A stretch of 64,000 nucleotides of DNA from Kineococcus aurantiacus. Lineage in GTDB: Bacteria; Actinomycetota; Actinomycetes; Actinomycetales; Kineococcaceae. The translations under genes were made by a program, and so were the position numbers. The number at the start of each line of letters is the position of its first letter. Position 1 is the first letter of the stretch. Location of the stretch: contig NZ_JACCBB010000001.1 of NCBI RefSeq assembly GCF_013409345.1, positions 930,001-994,000 of the forward strand, written 5' to 3'. Of the stretch, positions 1-7,843 are shown one piece after another. A model generated the notes under the pieces. That model was given only the letters and a program-made list of their open reading frames with translations, was not told the origin of the DNA and did not search any database.

Positions 1-704
1 GTCTTGCCCTTGGCGATGGCGAACCCGGCGGGGGCGTCGAAGCTGGGGATGTCCTCGGCGTCGACGAGGCCGAACTGCTGCACGTAGGACTTCGCGGCCT
101 CGTAGTCGAGGAAGTGCGCGTCGACGCTGCCGCCGTTGAGGGCGGAGACGGCGGCGTTGTTGTCCGGGAACCGGACGAGGTCGGCGTCGGGGAAGTTCTT
201 GGCGGCGTAGGCGTCCTGCAGGGTGCCCTGGACGACGCCGAGGCGCTTGCCGGCCAGCGACGCCGCCGAGGTGACGCCGGAGGTGGGCGTGGTGAGGACG
301 GTGAGGTAGCCGGCGAGGTAGCCGTCGCTGAAGTCGACGGTCTGCCTGCGCTGGTCGGTGATGCCGATGGCGGCCACGCCGGCGTCGAACTGGCCGTTGG
401 CCACGCCGGGCAGGATGGCGGTGAAGTCCTGGCCGGTGAAGGTGACGTCGGTGATGCCCATGCGCCGGGCGACGTCGCGGAACAGCTCGACGTCGAACCC
501 GGTGAACTCCCCCTGGGCGTCGGTGAACGTGTAGGGCTTGGCGTCGCCGATGCTGGCCACCCGCAGCGTGCCCGGCTGGATGAGGCCGTAGGGGTCCTCC
601 TGCGGGGAGGAGGTCGTCCCGGAGGAGCTGCAGGCGCCGACGGCGAGCCCCGCCGCGGTGAGCGCGGCGGCGAGGACGGCCCGGCGGGTCGTGTGGCGTG
701 TCAT
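1..704 (-). CDS. ABC transporter solute-binding lipoprotein, family 3 (partial)
   Basis: Predicted extracytoplasmic lipoprotein that captures a polar amino acid or similar small solute for an ABC importer. The ATG at 704 opens a frame that stays open to the window edge, giving 234 residues without a stop. The N-terminus has a short basic stretch, a hydrophobic segment and a lipobox ending GLAVGAC, with the lipidated Cys at residue 25. The mature part reads like the family-3 (PBPb) fold: an [14 protein letters not shown]-like first strand, then [17 protein letters not shown] and the [21 protein letters not shown] region. It diverges from a lacI-type gene across two operators, so it is probably repressed by that protein. 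LacI-family control of a family-3 binding protein is less usual than control of a sugar-binding one. The C-terminus and any permease genes lie outside the window. Confidence 0.88.
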   Translation of the reverse strand, partial: MTRHTTRRAVLAAALTAAGLAVGACSSSGTTSSPQEDPYGLIQPGTLRVASIGDAKPYTFTDAQGEFTGFDVELFRDVARRMGITDVTFTGQDFTAILPGVANGQFDAGVAAIGITDQRRQTVDFSDGYLAGYLTVLTTPTSGVTSAASLAGKRLGVVQGTLQDAYAAKNFPDADLVRFPDNNAAVSALNGGSVDAHFLDYEAAKSYVQQFGLVDAEDIPSFDAPAGFAIAKGK

Positions 705-738
705 GGGTCAGCCGTTCCGTGAGAAGGGTGGGGGAGCA

Positions 739-781
739 TTGAGACCGGTCTCAAACATCCGCGTATGAGACCGGTCTCAAT
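739..781. promoter_or_regulatory. Twin LacI-family operators in a divergent promoter region
   Basis: Two copies of the palindrome TGAGACCGGTCTCA lie here, the first within 739-754 and the second within 765-781, with centres 26 bp apart. The even, inverted GAGACC/GGTCTC half-sites with a central CG are typical of LacI-family operators. They sit between the solute-binding protein gene (start 704, minus) and the lacI-type gene (plus). One repressor, probably the adjacent gene product, could therefore control both directions. No convincing -10/-35 pair was identified by eye. Confidence 0.85.
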
Positions 782-881
782 GGCGGAACTCCGGTAACGT
801 AAAGGGCGCGCCGACCACCGGTCAACCCCTGGCGTTTCCACCGTGTTAAGACTTTCCCGTGCCCAGCGCCCCAGGACGACG

Positions 882-2003
882 ATGACCGAGCCCGCCTCCC
901 GCCGCCGGGAGCCGACCACCGCCGACGTGGCCCGCCGGGCCGGTGTCGCCAAGGCGACCGCCGCGCGCGCCCTCGGCGGCTACGGCTCGGTGAGCCCGGA
1001 GGTGCGCGACCGCGTCACCGCCGCCGCCCGCGCCCTGGGGTACCGGCCCAACGAGCTGGCCCGCAGCATGGGCACCGGCCGCTCGCGGACCATCGGCCTG
1101 GTCGTGGGCGACATCGAGAACAGCTACTTCGGGCTGGCCACCCGCGCGATCTCCGAGGTCGCGCACGCCGCCGGGTACGAGGTGGTGCTCGTCAACACCG
1201 CCGAGCGCCACGCCGACGAGGCCGACGCGGTGCGGCTGCTGCTCGACAAGCGCGTCGACGGGCTCGTCGTCGTCCCGGCCGCCTCCTTCGAGGCCGCCCA
1301 CCTGCGCGCGGCCTGCGCCACCGGGCGCCCCGTGGTCCTGCTGGACCGCCGCCGCGAGGACGTCCCGGCCCTGTCGGTGGGGGTCGACGTCGTCCCGGCG
1401 GTGCGGGAGCTGACCGGGGCGCTGCTGGCCGCCGGGCACACCCGCGTCGCCTACCTGACCTCGCTGGAGCCGGAGTTCGACCACCCCGACCTGGAGCTGG
1501 TCAGCTCCCCCATCGCCGACCGCCTGCGCGGGATGCGCCTGGCCTTCGCCGACGCCGGGGTCCCCTTCCCCGCCGACCTGACCCTCTTCGGGGCCCACTC
1601 CCCCGCCGCCACGGCCGCGCTGGTGGACCGGGCCCTGGACGGCCCGGACCCGGCGACGGCCGTCGTGTCCTCCGACGCCGTCATCGCCCTGGACGTCCTG
1701 ACCCGGCTGCGCGAGCGCGGTGAGGACCTGCCGGGCCGGGTGTCCTTCGCCAGCTTCGACGACGCGCCGTGGGCCCCGCTGGTGGACCCGGCCGTGACCG
1801 CCGTGCGCCAGCCCATCGAGCAGGTGGGGGCCGAGTGCGCCCGGCTGCTGCTGGAGCAGGTCCAGCACCCCGGCACCGGCCGGGACAGCGGTCCGGGTGC
1901 CTCCGGGGACGGGGAGGGCGCTGGGCCGGCGCGCGTGCGGTCCTTCCCCGCGCACGTCGTGCACCGGGCCTCCATCGGCCCGGGCCCGCGGGCCCGCCGC
2001 TGA
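882..2003 (+). CDS. LacI-family transcriptional regulator
   Basis: DNA-binding repressor of 373 residues, the usual LacI length. Residues 11-60 form the LacI helix-turn-helix and hinge: TTADVARRAGVAKATAARAL, then VRDRVTAAARALGYRPNELAR. The rest is a periplasmic-binding-protein-like effector domain starting TIGLVVGDIENSYF. The ATG at 882 was chosen because it has AGGA 5 bases upstream and gives a normal short N-terminus; an in-frame GTG at 843 would add 13 residues. It lies divergent to a family-3 ABC solute-binding gene, with two identical operators in between, so it very likely autoregulates and represses that transporter. The effector is unknown. Confidence 0.92.
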   Translation: MTEPASRRREPTTADVARRAGVAKATAARALGGYGSVSPEVRDRVTAAARALGYRPNELARSMGTGRSRTIGLVVGDIENSYFGLATRAISEVAHAAGYEVVLVNTAERHADEADAVRLLLDKRVDGLVVVPAASFEAAHLRAACATGRPVVLLDRRREDVPALSVGVDVVPAVRELTGALLAAGHTRVAYLTSLEPEFDHPDLELVSSPIADRLRGMRLAFADAGVPFPADLTLFGAHSPAATAALVDRALDGPDPATAVVSSDAVIALDVLTRLRERGEDLPGRVSFASFDDAPWAPLVDPAVTAVRQPIEQVGAECARLLLEQVQHPGTGRDSGPGASGDGEGAGPARVRSFPAHVVHRASIGPGPRARR

Positions 2004-2021
2004 CGGGCGGGCCCGCGCGGC

Positions 2022-2444
2022 TCAGGCGGGCTCGCCGATCCCGCCGGCCGCGGCCGCCGCCTCGACGTCCATCCAGCTGGTCTCCCAGACGTGGCCGTCG
2101 GGGTCGAGGAAGCTCGTGCCGTACATCCAGCCCAGGTCCATCGTCGGCGCGTACTCCCCGCCACCGTGGGCCAGGGCCGCGGCCTTGAGCGCGTCGCACT
2201 CGGCCCGGTCGGCGCACGACAGCGCGACCATGACCTCGTTCGTGCCCTTCGGCGCGGCCTGGCTGTGCAGGAACTGCTGCCACTTGGACGGTTCGTGCAC
2301 GAGGACGACGATGTTCTCCTCCACCACGACGCAGGCCGTGGTCTCGTCCTCGAACTGCGGGTTCAGCGTGAACCCGAGGGCCGTGAAGAAGGTCTTGCTG
2401 ACCTCCTTGTCGGCCACCGGCAGGTTGATGAAGACCATGCGCAC
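2022..2444 (-). CDS. VOC-family (glyoxalase/bleomycin-resistance fold) protein
   Basis: Small 140-residue protein of the vicinal-oxygen-chelate superfamily. It opens with FINLPVADKEVSKTFFTALGF and ends with MYGTSFLDPDGHVWETSWMD, the paired beta-alpha-beta pattern and closing D-P-D-G-x-x-W-E of the family. Relatives annotated as lactoylglutathione-lyase-like usually have no proven substrate. The GTG at 2444 is preferred over the ATG two codons later because GGGGAG lies 6 bases upstream of it. It converges on the lacI-type gene with an 18-base gap. The substrate cannot be assigned from sequence. Confidence 0.8.
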   Translation of the reverse strand: MRMVFINLPVADKEVSKTFFTALGFTLNPQFEDETTACVVVEENIVVLVHEPSKWQQFLHSQAAPKGTNEVMVALSCADRAECDALKAAALAHGGGEYAPTMDLGWMYGTSFLDPDGHVWETSWMDVEAAAAAGGIGEPA

Positions 2445-2533
2445 GACGAGCTCCCCGGTCGCTCACGGGCCGGCGCTCCGACGCTCCGGCCCTCCTGCCC
2501 CTACCGACCGCCGGGACCGCGGGAACTGATCGG

Positions 2534-2965
2534 TCAGAGACCGGGGAACCACAGGCCGATCTCGCGCGCGGCCGACTCCGGGGAGTCCGAGCCGTGCACG
2601 AGGTTCTGCTGCACCTTCAGGCCCCAGTCGCGGCCCAGGTCCCCGCGGATCGTGCCGGGGGCCGCCGTCGTCGGGTCGGTCGTGCCGGCCAGGGACCGGA
2701 AGCCCTCGATGACGCGGTGGCCCTCGACCACGGCGGCCAGCACGGGCCCGGACAGCATGAACTCCACGAGCGGCTCGTAGAACGGCTTGCCCTCGTGCTC
2801 GGCGTAGTGGCCGGCGAGCAGCTCGCGCGTCGCCGAGCGCAGCTCGAGCGCCACGAGGGTGTAGCCCTTGGCCTCGATGCGCCGCAGCACCTCACCGGAG
2901 AGGTTGCGGCGCACGCCGTCGGGCTTGACCAGGACGAGGGTCCGCTGGACGTTGGTGTCAGTCAC
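2534..2965 (-). CDS. ndk: Nucleoside diphosphate kinase
   Basis: Transfers the gamma-phosphate of ATP to NDPs through a phosphohistidine, balancing the NTP and dNTP pools in the cytosol. The 143-residue length is normal. Visible signatures are [15 protein letters not shown] at the N-terminus, the [15 protein letters not shown] stretch, and NLVHGSDS carrying the active-site His at about residue 124. The GTG at 2965 gives the canonical N-terminus; the frame stays open upstream but has no family similarity there. In many actinobacteria ndk follows folC and DUF4233. Here it lies about 3 kb beyond them with a transporter and three small genes in between, so linkage is kept but not operon structure. 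Confidence 0.95.
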   Translation of the reverse strand: MTDTNVQRTLVLVKPDGVRRNLSGEVLRRIEAKGYTLVALELRSATRELLAGHYAEHEGKPFYEPLVEFMLSGPVLAAVVEGHRVIEGFRSLAGTTDPTTAAPGTIRGDLGRDWGLKVQQNLVHGSDSPESAAREIGLWFPGL

Positions 2966-3005
2966 GGGGCCGACCCTAGCGGGACGGGTCCGGCAGGATG
3001 GCCCC

Positions 3006-3254
3006 GTGCGCCACGACCGCGAGGACACCGCCGCCCAGGAGGACGCGCTGCGCCGCGCCCGCGAGGAGGCCGCCGCGGTGCTGGCCGAGCTGGCCACCGA
3101 GGCGCGCTCGCTGTCCAGGGCCTACGCCGGGCGCACCGCGCGCCTGCCGGACGGCTCGGCCCTGGCCGGGCTCGTCGACGCCGCCCGGCGCGCCGAGGAG
3201 GCCGTCGACCTGGCCGCGCACGACCTCGCCACGGCGCGTGGCGAGGACGCCTGA
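3006..3254 (+). CDS. Small helical protein of unknown function
   Basis: 82 residues, not recognised. It begins [20 protein letters not shown] and is rich in Ala, Arg and Glu with heptad-like spacing, suggesting one or two long helices and no membrane segment. The GTG at 3006 has AGGA 7 bases upstream. It diverges from ndk with a 40-base gap, so the two promoters must be very close or leaderless. Codon use matches the surrounding host genes, with G or C at nearly every third position, which supports it being real. No function is proposed. Confidence 0.6.
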   Translation: MRHDREDTAAQEDALRRAREEAAAVLAELATEARSLSRAYAGRTARLPDGSALAGLVDAARRAEEAVDLAAHDLATARGEDA

Positions 3255-3389
3255 GCCCACCCGCCCCCCTTCCGCGGGCAGGGTGGCCCGGTCAGGGTCA
3301 GGTGCTCGGGGTGCGGTGATCGCGGCACGAGCGGACCATCGGGTACGGGCTCCGGCACCGGGGCACCACCGCACCAGCAGGAGGGCCCG

Positions 3390-4856
3390 ATGAGCTCGGA
3401 GAGAGCACACGACCAGGCGCACGACGCCGAGGACGAGAAGCGCACCACGACGAAGGTGGTGCTCATCTCGATCGTCGCCGCCATCGGCGGGTTCCTCTTC
3501 GGGTTCGACACCTCCGTCGTCAACGGCGCGGTCGACGCCGTCACCGACCAGTTCGCCCTGTCCAAGGGGCTGTCCGGGTTCGCGGTCTCCTGCGCCCTGC
3601 TCGGCGCGGCCGTCGGGGCGTGGTTCGCCGGGCGCATCGCCGACCGCTTCGGGCGCAAGGCCGTCATGGTCGTCGGCGGCGCCCTCTTCGCGATCGGGGC
3701 CGTCGGGTCGGCGTTCGCCTTCAGCGTCTGGGACCTCATCTTGTGGCGCGTGGTCGGCGGCGTGGGCGTCGGGGTGGCCTCGGTCATCGCCCCCACCTAC
3801 ATCGCCGAGGTGGCCCCGGCCTACATCCGCGGCCGCCTCGCCTCCCTGCAGCAGCTGGCCATCACCATCGGCATCTTCGCCGCGCTGCTGTCGGACGCCT
3901 TCATCGCCAACACGGCCGGCAGCGCCGCCAACACCACCTGGCTGGGCTGGGAGGCGTGGCGGTGGATGTTCGTCGTGGGCGTCGTCCCGTCGGTGATCTG
4001 GGCGCTGCTGGCCCTGCAGGTCCCCGAGTCCCCCCGCTACCTCATCGCCAAGGGGCAGACCCAGCGCGCCGGTGAGGTGCTGCGCGAGGTCCTCGGCACC
4101 CGCAGCCTGGAGGCGGCGCAGCGCAAGGTCACCGAGATCCGCAACTCGATGCGCCGCGAGCACGACCCGAGCCTGCGCGACCTGCGCGGGCCCCGGTTCG
4201 GGCTGCTGCCCGTCGTCTGGGTCGGGATCCTGCTGTCGGTCCTGCAGCAGGGCGTCGGCATCAACGTGATCTTCTACTACTCCACGACGCTGTGGCAGGC
4301 CGTCGGCTTCCAGGAGTCCGACGCGTTCACGACGTCGGTCATCACGTCGGTCACCAACGTCGTCGTCACCTTCATCGCCATCGCCACCGTCGACCGGATC
4401 GGGCGCAAGCCCCTCCTCACCGTCGGGTCGGCGGGCATGTTCGTGTCCCTGCTCGTCATGGCCGTCGCGTTCTCCCAGGCCGGCGGCACCACCGAGAACC
4501 CCTCGCTGCCCGCCCCGTGGGGCCCCATCGCCGTCGTCGCGGCGAACGTGTACGTCATCTCCTTCGGCGCCACCTGGGGCCCGGTGGTGTGGGTGCTGCT
4601 GGGCGAGATGTTCCCGAACAAGATCCGCGCCGCGGGCCTGGCGGTGGCCGCCGCCGCGCAGTGGCTGGCCAACTTCGCCATCTCCACGAGCTTCCCGGCG
4701 CTGGCCGGGATCGGCCTGCAGTTCGCCTACGGCCTGTACGCGCTCATCGCGCTGCTGTCGTTCGTCTTCGTCCGCAAGGCCGTGCGCGAGACCAAGGGCC
4801 GGGAGCTGGAGGACATGGACGAGGAGTCCCCGGCCACCAGCGGAGGCCAGGCCTGA
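3390..4856 (+). CDS. MFS sugar/proton symporter (SP family)
   Basis: Twelve-helix inner-membrane carrier of 488 residues, probably importing a hexose or pentose with protons. Sugar-porter marks are all present: GRIADRFGRK after helix 2, YIAEVAPAYIRGRL in helix 4, PESPRYL before the central loop, DRIGRKPLL after helix 8, and a conserved helix 7 GVGINVIFYYS. A good ribosome site (CAGGAGGG) sits just before the ATG. The C-terminal tail is short and acidic (ELEDMDEE). The neighbouring plus-strand gene starts 19 bases after its stop and may be co-transcribed. The specific sugar cannot be told from sequence. Confidence 0.93.
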   Translation: MSSERAHDQAHDAEDEKRTTTKVVLISIVAAIGGFLFGFDTSVVNGAVDAVTDQFALSKGLSGFAVSCALLGAAVGAWFAGRIADRFGRKAVMVVGGALFAIGAVGSAFAFSVWDLILWRVVGGVGVGVASVIAPTYIAEVAPAYIRGRLASLQQLAITIGIFAALLSDAFIANTAGSAANTTWLGWEAWRWMFVVGVVPSVIWALLALQVPESPRYLIAKGQTQRAGEVLREVLGTRSLEAAQRKVTEIRNSMRREHDPSLRDLRGPRFGLLPVVWVGILLSVLQQGVGINVIFYYSTTLWQAVGFQESDAFTTSVITSVTNVVVTFIAIATVDRIGRKPLLTVGSAGMFVSLLVMAVAFSQAGGTTENPSLPAPWGPIAVVAANVYVISFGATWGPVVWVLLGEMFPNKIRAAGLAVAAAAQWLANFAISTSFPALAGIGLQFAYGLYALIALLSFVFVRKAVRETKGRELEDMDEESPATSGGQA

Positions 4857-4875
4857 GGACGGGACGGGACCGGCC

Positions 4876-5550
4876 GTGACCCTGCACCTGACCCACGAGG
4901 AGGGCCGCACGGCCCTGGCCGACGAGCTCGCGTCCTGGTCGGTGCTCCTGGGCGCCGACCAGGACCTCGACGCCCCCAGCCGGTGCGCGGGGTGGTCGTG
5001 CGCCCACGTGCTGGTCCACGTCCACCTGGGGCTGCACGAGGTGGCGCTGGCCCTGCTGGACGTCGAGGCCGCCGATGCCCCCGGCGCCGCGACGGTCGAC
5101 GCCGCCGGGTACTGGACCGGCTACCCCGCCACGACCGACGCCCAGCGCCAGACCCAGCTGCTCGACGGGTTCGCCCGCGCCTACCCCGACGCCGCGACGC
5201 TGACGGCCCACCTCGCCGAGACCGTCGCGGCGCTGGGCCGCGGCCTGGGCCGGACACCGGCGGGCCGGGTGGGGTTCCAGGGCCAGGTCCTGTCCACCGG
5301 GGACTTCCTCGGCAGCTGGGCCGTGGAGCTCGCCGTCCACCACCTCGACCTGGACCTCGTCGCCGCTCCCCCGGCCGCGTCGGCGCTGCGGGTGGCGCGC
5401 CGCACCGTCGAGGACCTCGCCGGCGGTGCGGTGCCGGCGGACTGGGACGACGCGACGGTCGTCCTGGCCGGCACCGGCCGGGTGGCCCTGACCGGGGAGG
5501 TGGCGGCGCAGCACCCCGCGCTGGCGGCCCGGTTCCCGGTGCTGCGCTGA
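4876..5550 (+). CDS. MDMPI/DinB-fold protein, maleylpyruvate isomerase family
   Basis: 224-residue protein resembling mycothiol-dependent maleylpyruvate isomerase-like proteins. These have an N-terminal four-helix metal-binding DinB-like domain and a small C-terminal domain. Visible features are PSRCAGWSCAHVLVHV near residue 35, where this family has W-x-V-x-x-V-x-x-H, and WAVELAVHHLDLDLV near residue 150, which supplies the other typical metal-ligand His residues. Such proteins often act in mycothiol-linked chemistry, but most are uncharacterised. It starts GTG 19 bases after the sugar transporter and may share its transcript. Confidence 0.72.
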   Translation: MTLHLTHEEGRTALADELASWSVLLGADQDLDAPSRCAGWSCAHVLVHVHLGLHEVALALLDVEAADAPGAATVDAAGYWTGYPATTDAQRQTQLLDGFARAYPDAATLTAHLAETVAALGRGLGRTPAGRVGFQGQVLSTGDFLGSWAVELAVHHLDLDLVAAPPAASALRVARRTVEDLAGGAVPADWDDATVVLAGTGRVALTGEVAAQHPALAARFPVLR

Positions 5551-5551
5551 C

Positions 5552-5878
5552 TCAGCCGGTCACGACGTGGGCCCGCACGGTGCCCTCGGCGACCCACCCC
5601 TTCGTCTCGGCGTAGGCGAGCATCCCCTCGAACTGCTCGTCCCACCCGGCGTCGGCCCCCTCGGCGTGCGCGGTCTCGCGCAGCCAGGCCACGGACACCC
5701 GCACGTGGGCGGCGGTCACGTCCTCGCCCTGCGCGTCCAGCTCCCCCACCGACCCCAGCACGGCGGACAGGTCCGAGACGGTCGTCCCGGCGGGGACGGC
5801 GACGTCGAACGCCGTGAACACGTCACGGTCGAGCAGTTCGGCCGGCTGGGCGGCGCTGGGGTCGACGGCGATGCGCAC
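5552..5878 (-). CDS. Conserved hypothetical protein
   Basis: 108 residues, family not recognised with confidence. The GTG at 5878 follows an excellent ribosome site (GAGGAGG, 5 bases upstream), so the longer open frame back to 5908 was not used. The protein is soluble, acidic and Ala-rich, with a C-terminal region EGMLAYAETKGWVAEG that looks like a packed helix pair. It converges on the MDMPI-domain gene with a one-base gap and lies downstream of ileS-folC-DUF4233 on the same strand, with 52 bases separating it from DUF4233, so read-through is likely. Confidence 0.72.
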   Translation of the reverse strand: MRIAVDPSAAQPAELLDRDVFTAFDVAVPAGTTVSDLSAVLGSVGELDAQGEDVTAAHVRVSVAWLRETAHAEGADAGWDEQFEGMLAYAETKGWVAEGTVRAHVVTG

Positions 5879-5930
5879 GGGTCCTCCTCGGGGTCGGGAC
5901 CCCATCATCGCGGGCGCGGCGCCCGCGACG

Positions 5931-6296
5931 TCAGGACCCCTCCGCCAGCCGCCGCGCCACCTCGGCCTTCTCCCGGTCGACGCGGCCGCCGATGCGCAGG
6001 GCGAAGAACCAGATGACGGCGAAGCCCAGGCCGATGACGAACATGATGGGCACCACGAACCCGCCGGCGACCAGCAGCACCTGCACGAGCCAGCCCAGGG
6101 CGTACCCCACCCGCGAGCGCAGGGTCCCCGCCGCCACCAGGCACAGCAGGAGCAGGGCGCCGCCCGCGGCGAGGTAGCCGGCGTGCCGGTCCTGCATCGG
6201 GACCAGCCCGTAGGCCACCAGCGTCGCGAAGAACACCAGCAGGGCCTCGCAGGTCAGCGTCGTGGCGGCGAACAGCCGCCTGGTGCTGCGCTTCAC
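5931..6296 (-). CDS. DUF4233 membrane protein downstream of folC
   Basis: 121-residue integral membrane protein with four hydrophobic segments: about residues 8-30 (LFAATTLTCEALLVFFATLV), 43-58, 65-80 and 82-105. It ends in a charged tail with REKAEVARRLAEGS. DUF4233 proteins are found almost only in actinobacteria directly behind folC; their role is unknown. The GTG start at 6296 overlaps the folC stop in a GTGA, indicating translational coupling and a single ileS-folC-DUF4233 operon. Confidence 0.88.
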   Translation of the reverse strand: MKRSTRRLFAATTLTCEALLVFFATLVAYGLVPMQDRHAGYLAAGGALLLLCLVAAGTLRSRVGYALGWLVQVLLVAGGFVVPIMFVIGLGFAVIWFFALRIGGRVDREKAEVARRLAEGS

Positions 6297-7843
6297 CGCC
6301 CGTCCTTCCCCAGCAGCGCCCGGGCGTCCCCGGCCAGCACCACCGACCCGGCGACGAGGACGCCGGCCCCGGAGCCGCCGATGCCCCCGCCGACACCGGC
6401 CTCGGCCTCGGCGAGGTCCACGGCCGTGGCGATGGCCTCGTCGAGCCGGTCGACGACGTGCACGCGGTCCTCGCCGAACACGTCCTCGGCCAGCTCGCCC
6501 AGCTCGGACGGTTCCATGCCCCGCGGGGAGCTGGAGCGGGTCACGACGACCTCGGCCAGGACGGGTTCGAGGGCGTGCAGCACCCCCTCGACGTCCTTGT
6601 CGCCCATGACGGCGACGACCCCCACGAGGCGGCTGAGCGTGAAGGCCTCCGCGATGGCCGCCGCGAGGGCCTGCGCGCCGGCGGGGTTGTGCGCGGCGTC
6701 GGCCAGGATCAGCGGGGAGGTCCGCAGGACCTCCAGCCGTCCGGGGGAGGTGACGTCGGCGAAGGCGGCCTCGACCAGCCCCGGCGGCAGGGTGCCGCCG
6801 GGCAGGGCCAGCAGCGCCTCGGCCGCCGACAGGGCCGTGGCGGCGTTCTCGGCCTGGTGCGCCCCGTGCAGGGGCAGGAACACGTCGGCGTACAGGCCGC
6901 CGCGCGTGCGCAGCGAGACCTGCTGCCCGCCCACGGCCAGGGCCCGCTCCTCCACGCCGAAGTCCAGGCCCTCGCGCACGACGGTGACGCGCTCGGCGGC
7001 GGCCTTGGCCAGCAGCACGCCGCCGGCCTCCTCGGTCTGCCGGCCGAGCACGACGGTGGCCCCGTGCTTGATGATCCCGGCCTTCTGCGCGGCGATCTCC
7101 TCGATCGTCGAGCCCAGCCAGGCCTCGTGGTCCATCGAGACGGGCGTGACGACGGCGACGTCGGGCTGCACGACGTTCGTCGTGTCCCACGTCCCGCCCA
7201 GGCCCGTCTCGACGACGGCGACGTCGACGGGGGCGTCGGCGAACGCGGCGAAGGCCATGAGGGTGAGCACCTCGAAGAAGCTCAGCCGCGGTTCCCCGCG
7301 CTCGGCGGCGCGGGCGTCGACGATCGTCACGACGGGCTCGACGTCGTCCCAGGCCCGCACGAAGGCCGCGTGGGTGATGGGTTCGCCGTCGATGGAGATG
7401 CGCTCGGTGATGTCCACCAGGTGCGGGCTGGTGAACCGGCCGGTGCGCAGGTCGTGCTCGCGGACCAGCCGTTCCACCATGCGCGCGGTCGACGTCTTGC
7501 CGTTGGTGCCGGCCAGGTGCACGACGCGGTAGGCCAGCTGCGGGTCGCCCAGCAGCCCGCACGCCTCGCGCACCCGGTCCAGCGTCGGGTGGATCCGGTG
7601 CTCGGGGTTGCGGCCCAGGATCTGCTCGACGACCCCGGCGAACCGGTCGTCCTCCTCCTGCACGGGCCCGGCGGGCACGAGCCGGCCCGTGGCGTCCACG
7701 CGCGGGGAGCGGCGGTCCTGCGGCACGCGGCCGCGGCGCAGGCCGTCGGTGCCGAAGGCCTCGCCGGTGTCGTCGGTGCCGTCCCCGACCGGCCCCAGCA
7801 GTTCCTCCAGCTCGGCGTCGAAGGGGTCCCTCGGGTCGCTCAC
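6293..7843 (-). CDS. folC: Folylpolyglutamate synthase/dihydrofolate synthase
   Basis: Adds glutamate to folates (and usually to dihydropteroate) using ATP, in the cytosolic folate pathway. The 516-residue protein has a Mur-ligase-type P-loop AGTNGKTS at about 111-118, then [15 protein letters not shown] and [18 protein letters not shown], all FolC signatures. The first roughly 60 residues are an acidic, low-complexity extension before the fold. The GTG start at 7843 overlaps the ileS stop (GTGA), so the gene is translationally coupled to ileS and shares its T-box control. Confidence 0.95.
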   Translation of the reverse strand: MSDPRDPFDAELEELLGPVGDGTDDTGEAFGTDGLRRGRVPQDRRSPRVDATGRLVPAGPVQEEDDRFAGVVEQILGRNPEHRIHPTLDRVREACGLLGDPQLAYRVVHLAGTNGKTSTARMVERLVREHDLRTGRFTSPHLVDITERISIDGEPITHAAFVRAWDDVEPVVTIVDARAAERGEPRLSFFEVLTLMAFAAFADAPVDVAVVETGLGGTWDTTNVVQPDVAVVTPVSMDHEAWLGSTIEEIAAQKAGIIKHGATVVLGRQTEEAGGVLLAKAAAERVTVVREGLDFGVEERALAVGGQQVSLRTRGGLYADVFLPLHGAHQAENAATALSAAEALLALPGGTLPPGLVEAAFADVTSPGRLEVLRTSPLILADAAHNPAGAQALAAAIAEAFTLSRLVGVVAVMGDKDVEGVLHALEPVLAEVVVTRSSSPRGMEPSELGELAEDVFGEDRVHVVDRLDEAIATAVDLAEAEAGVGGGIGGSGAGVLVAGSVVLAGDARALLGKDGR

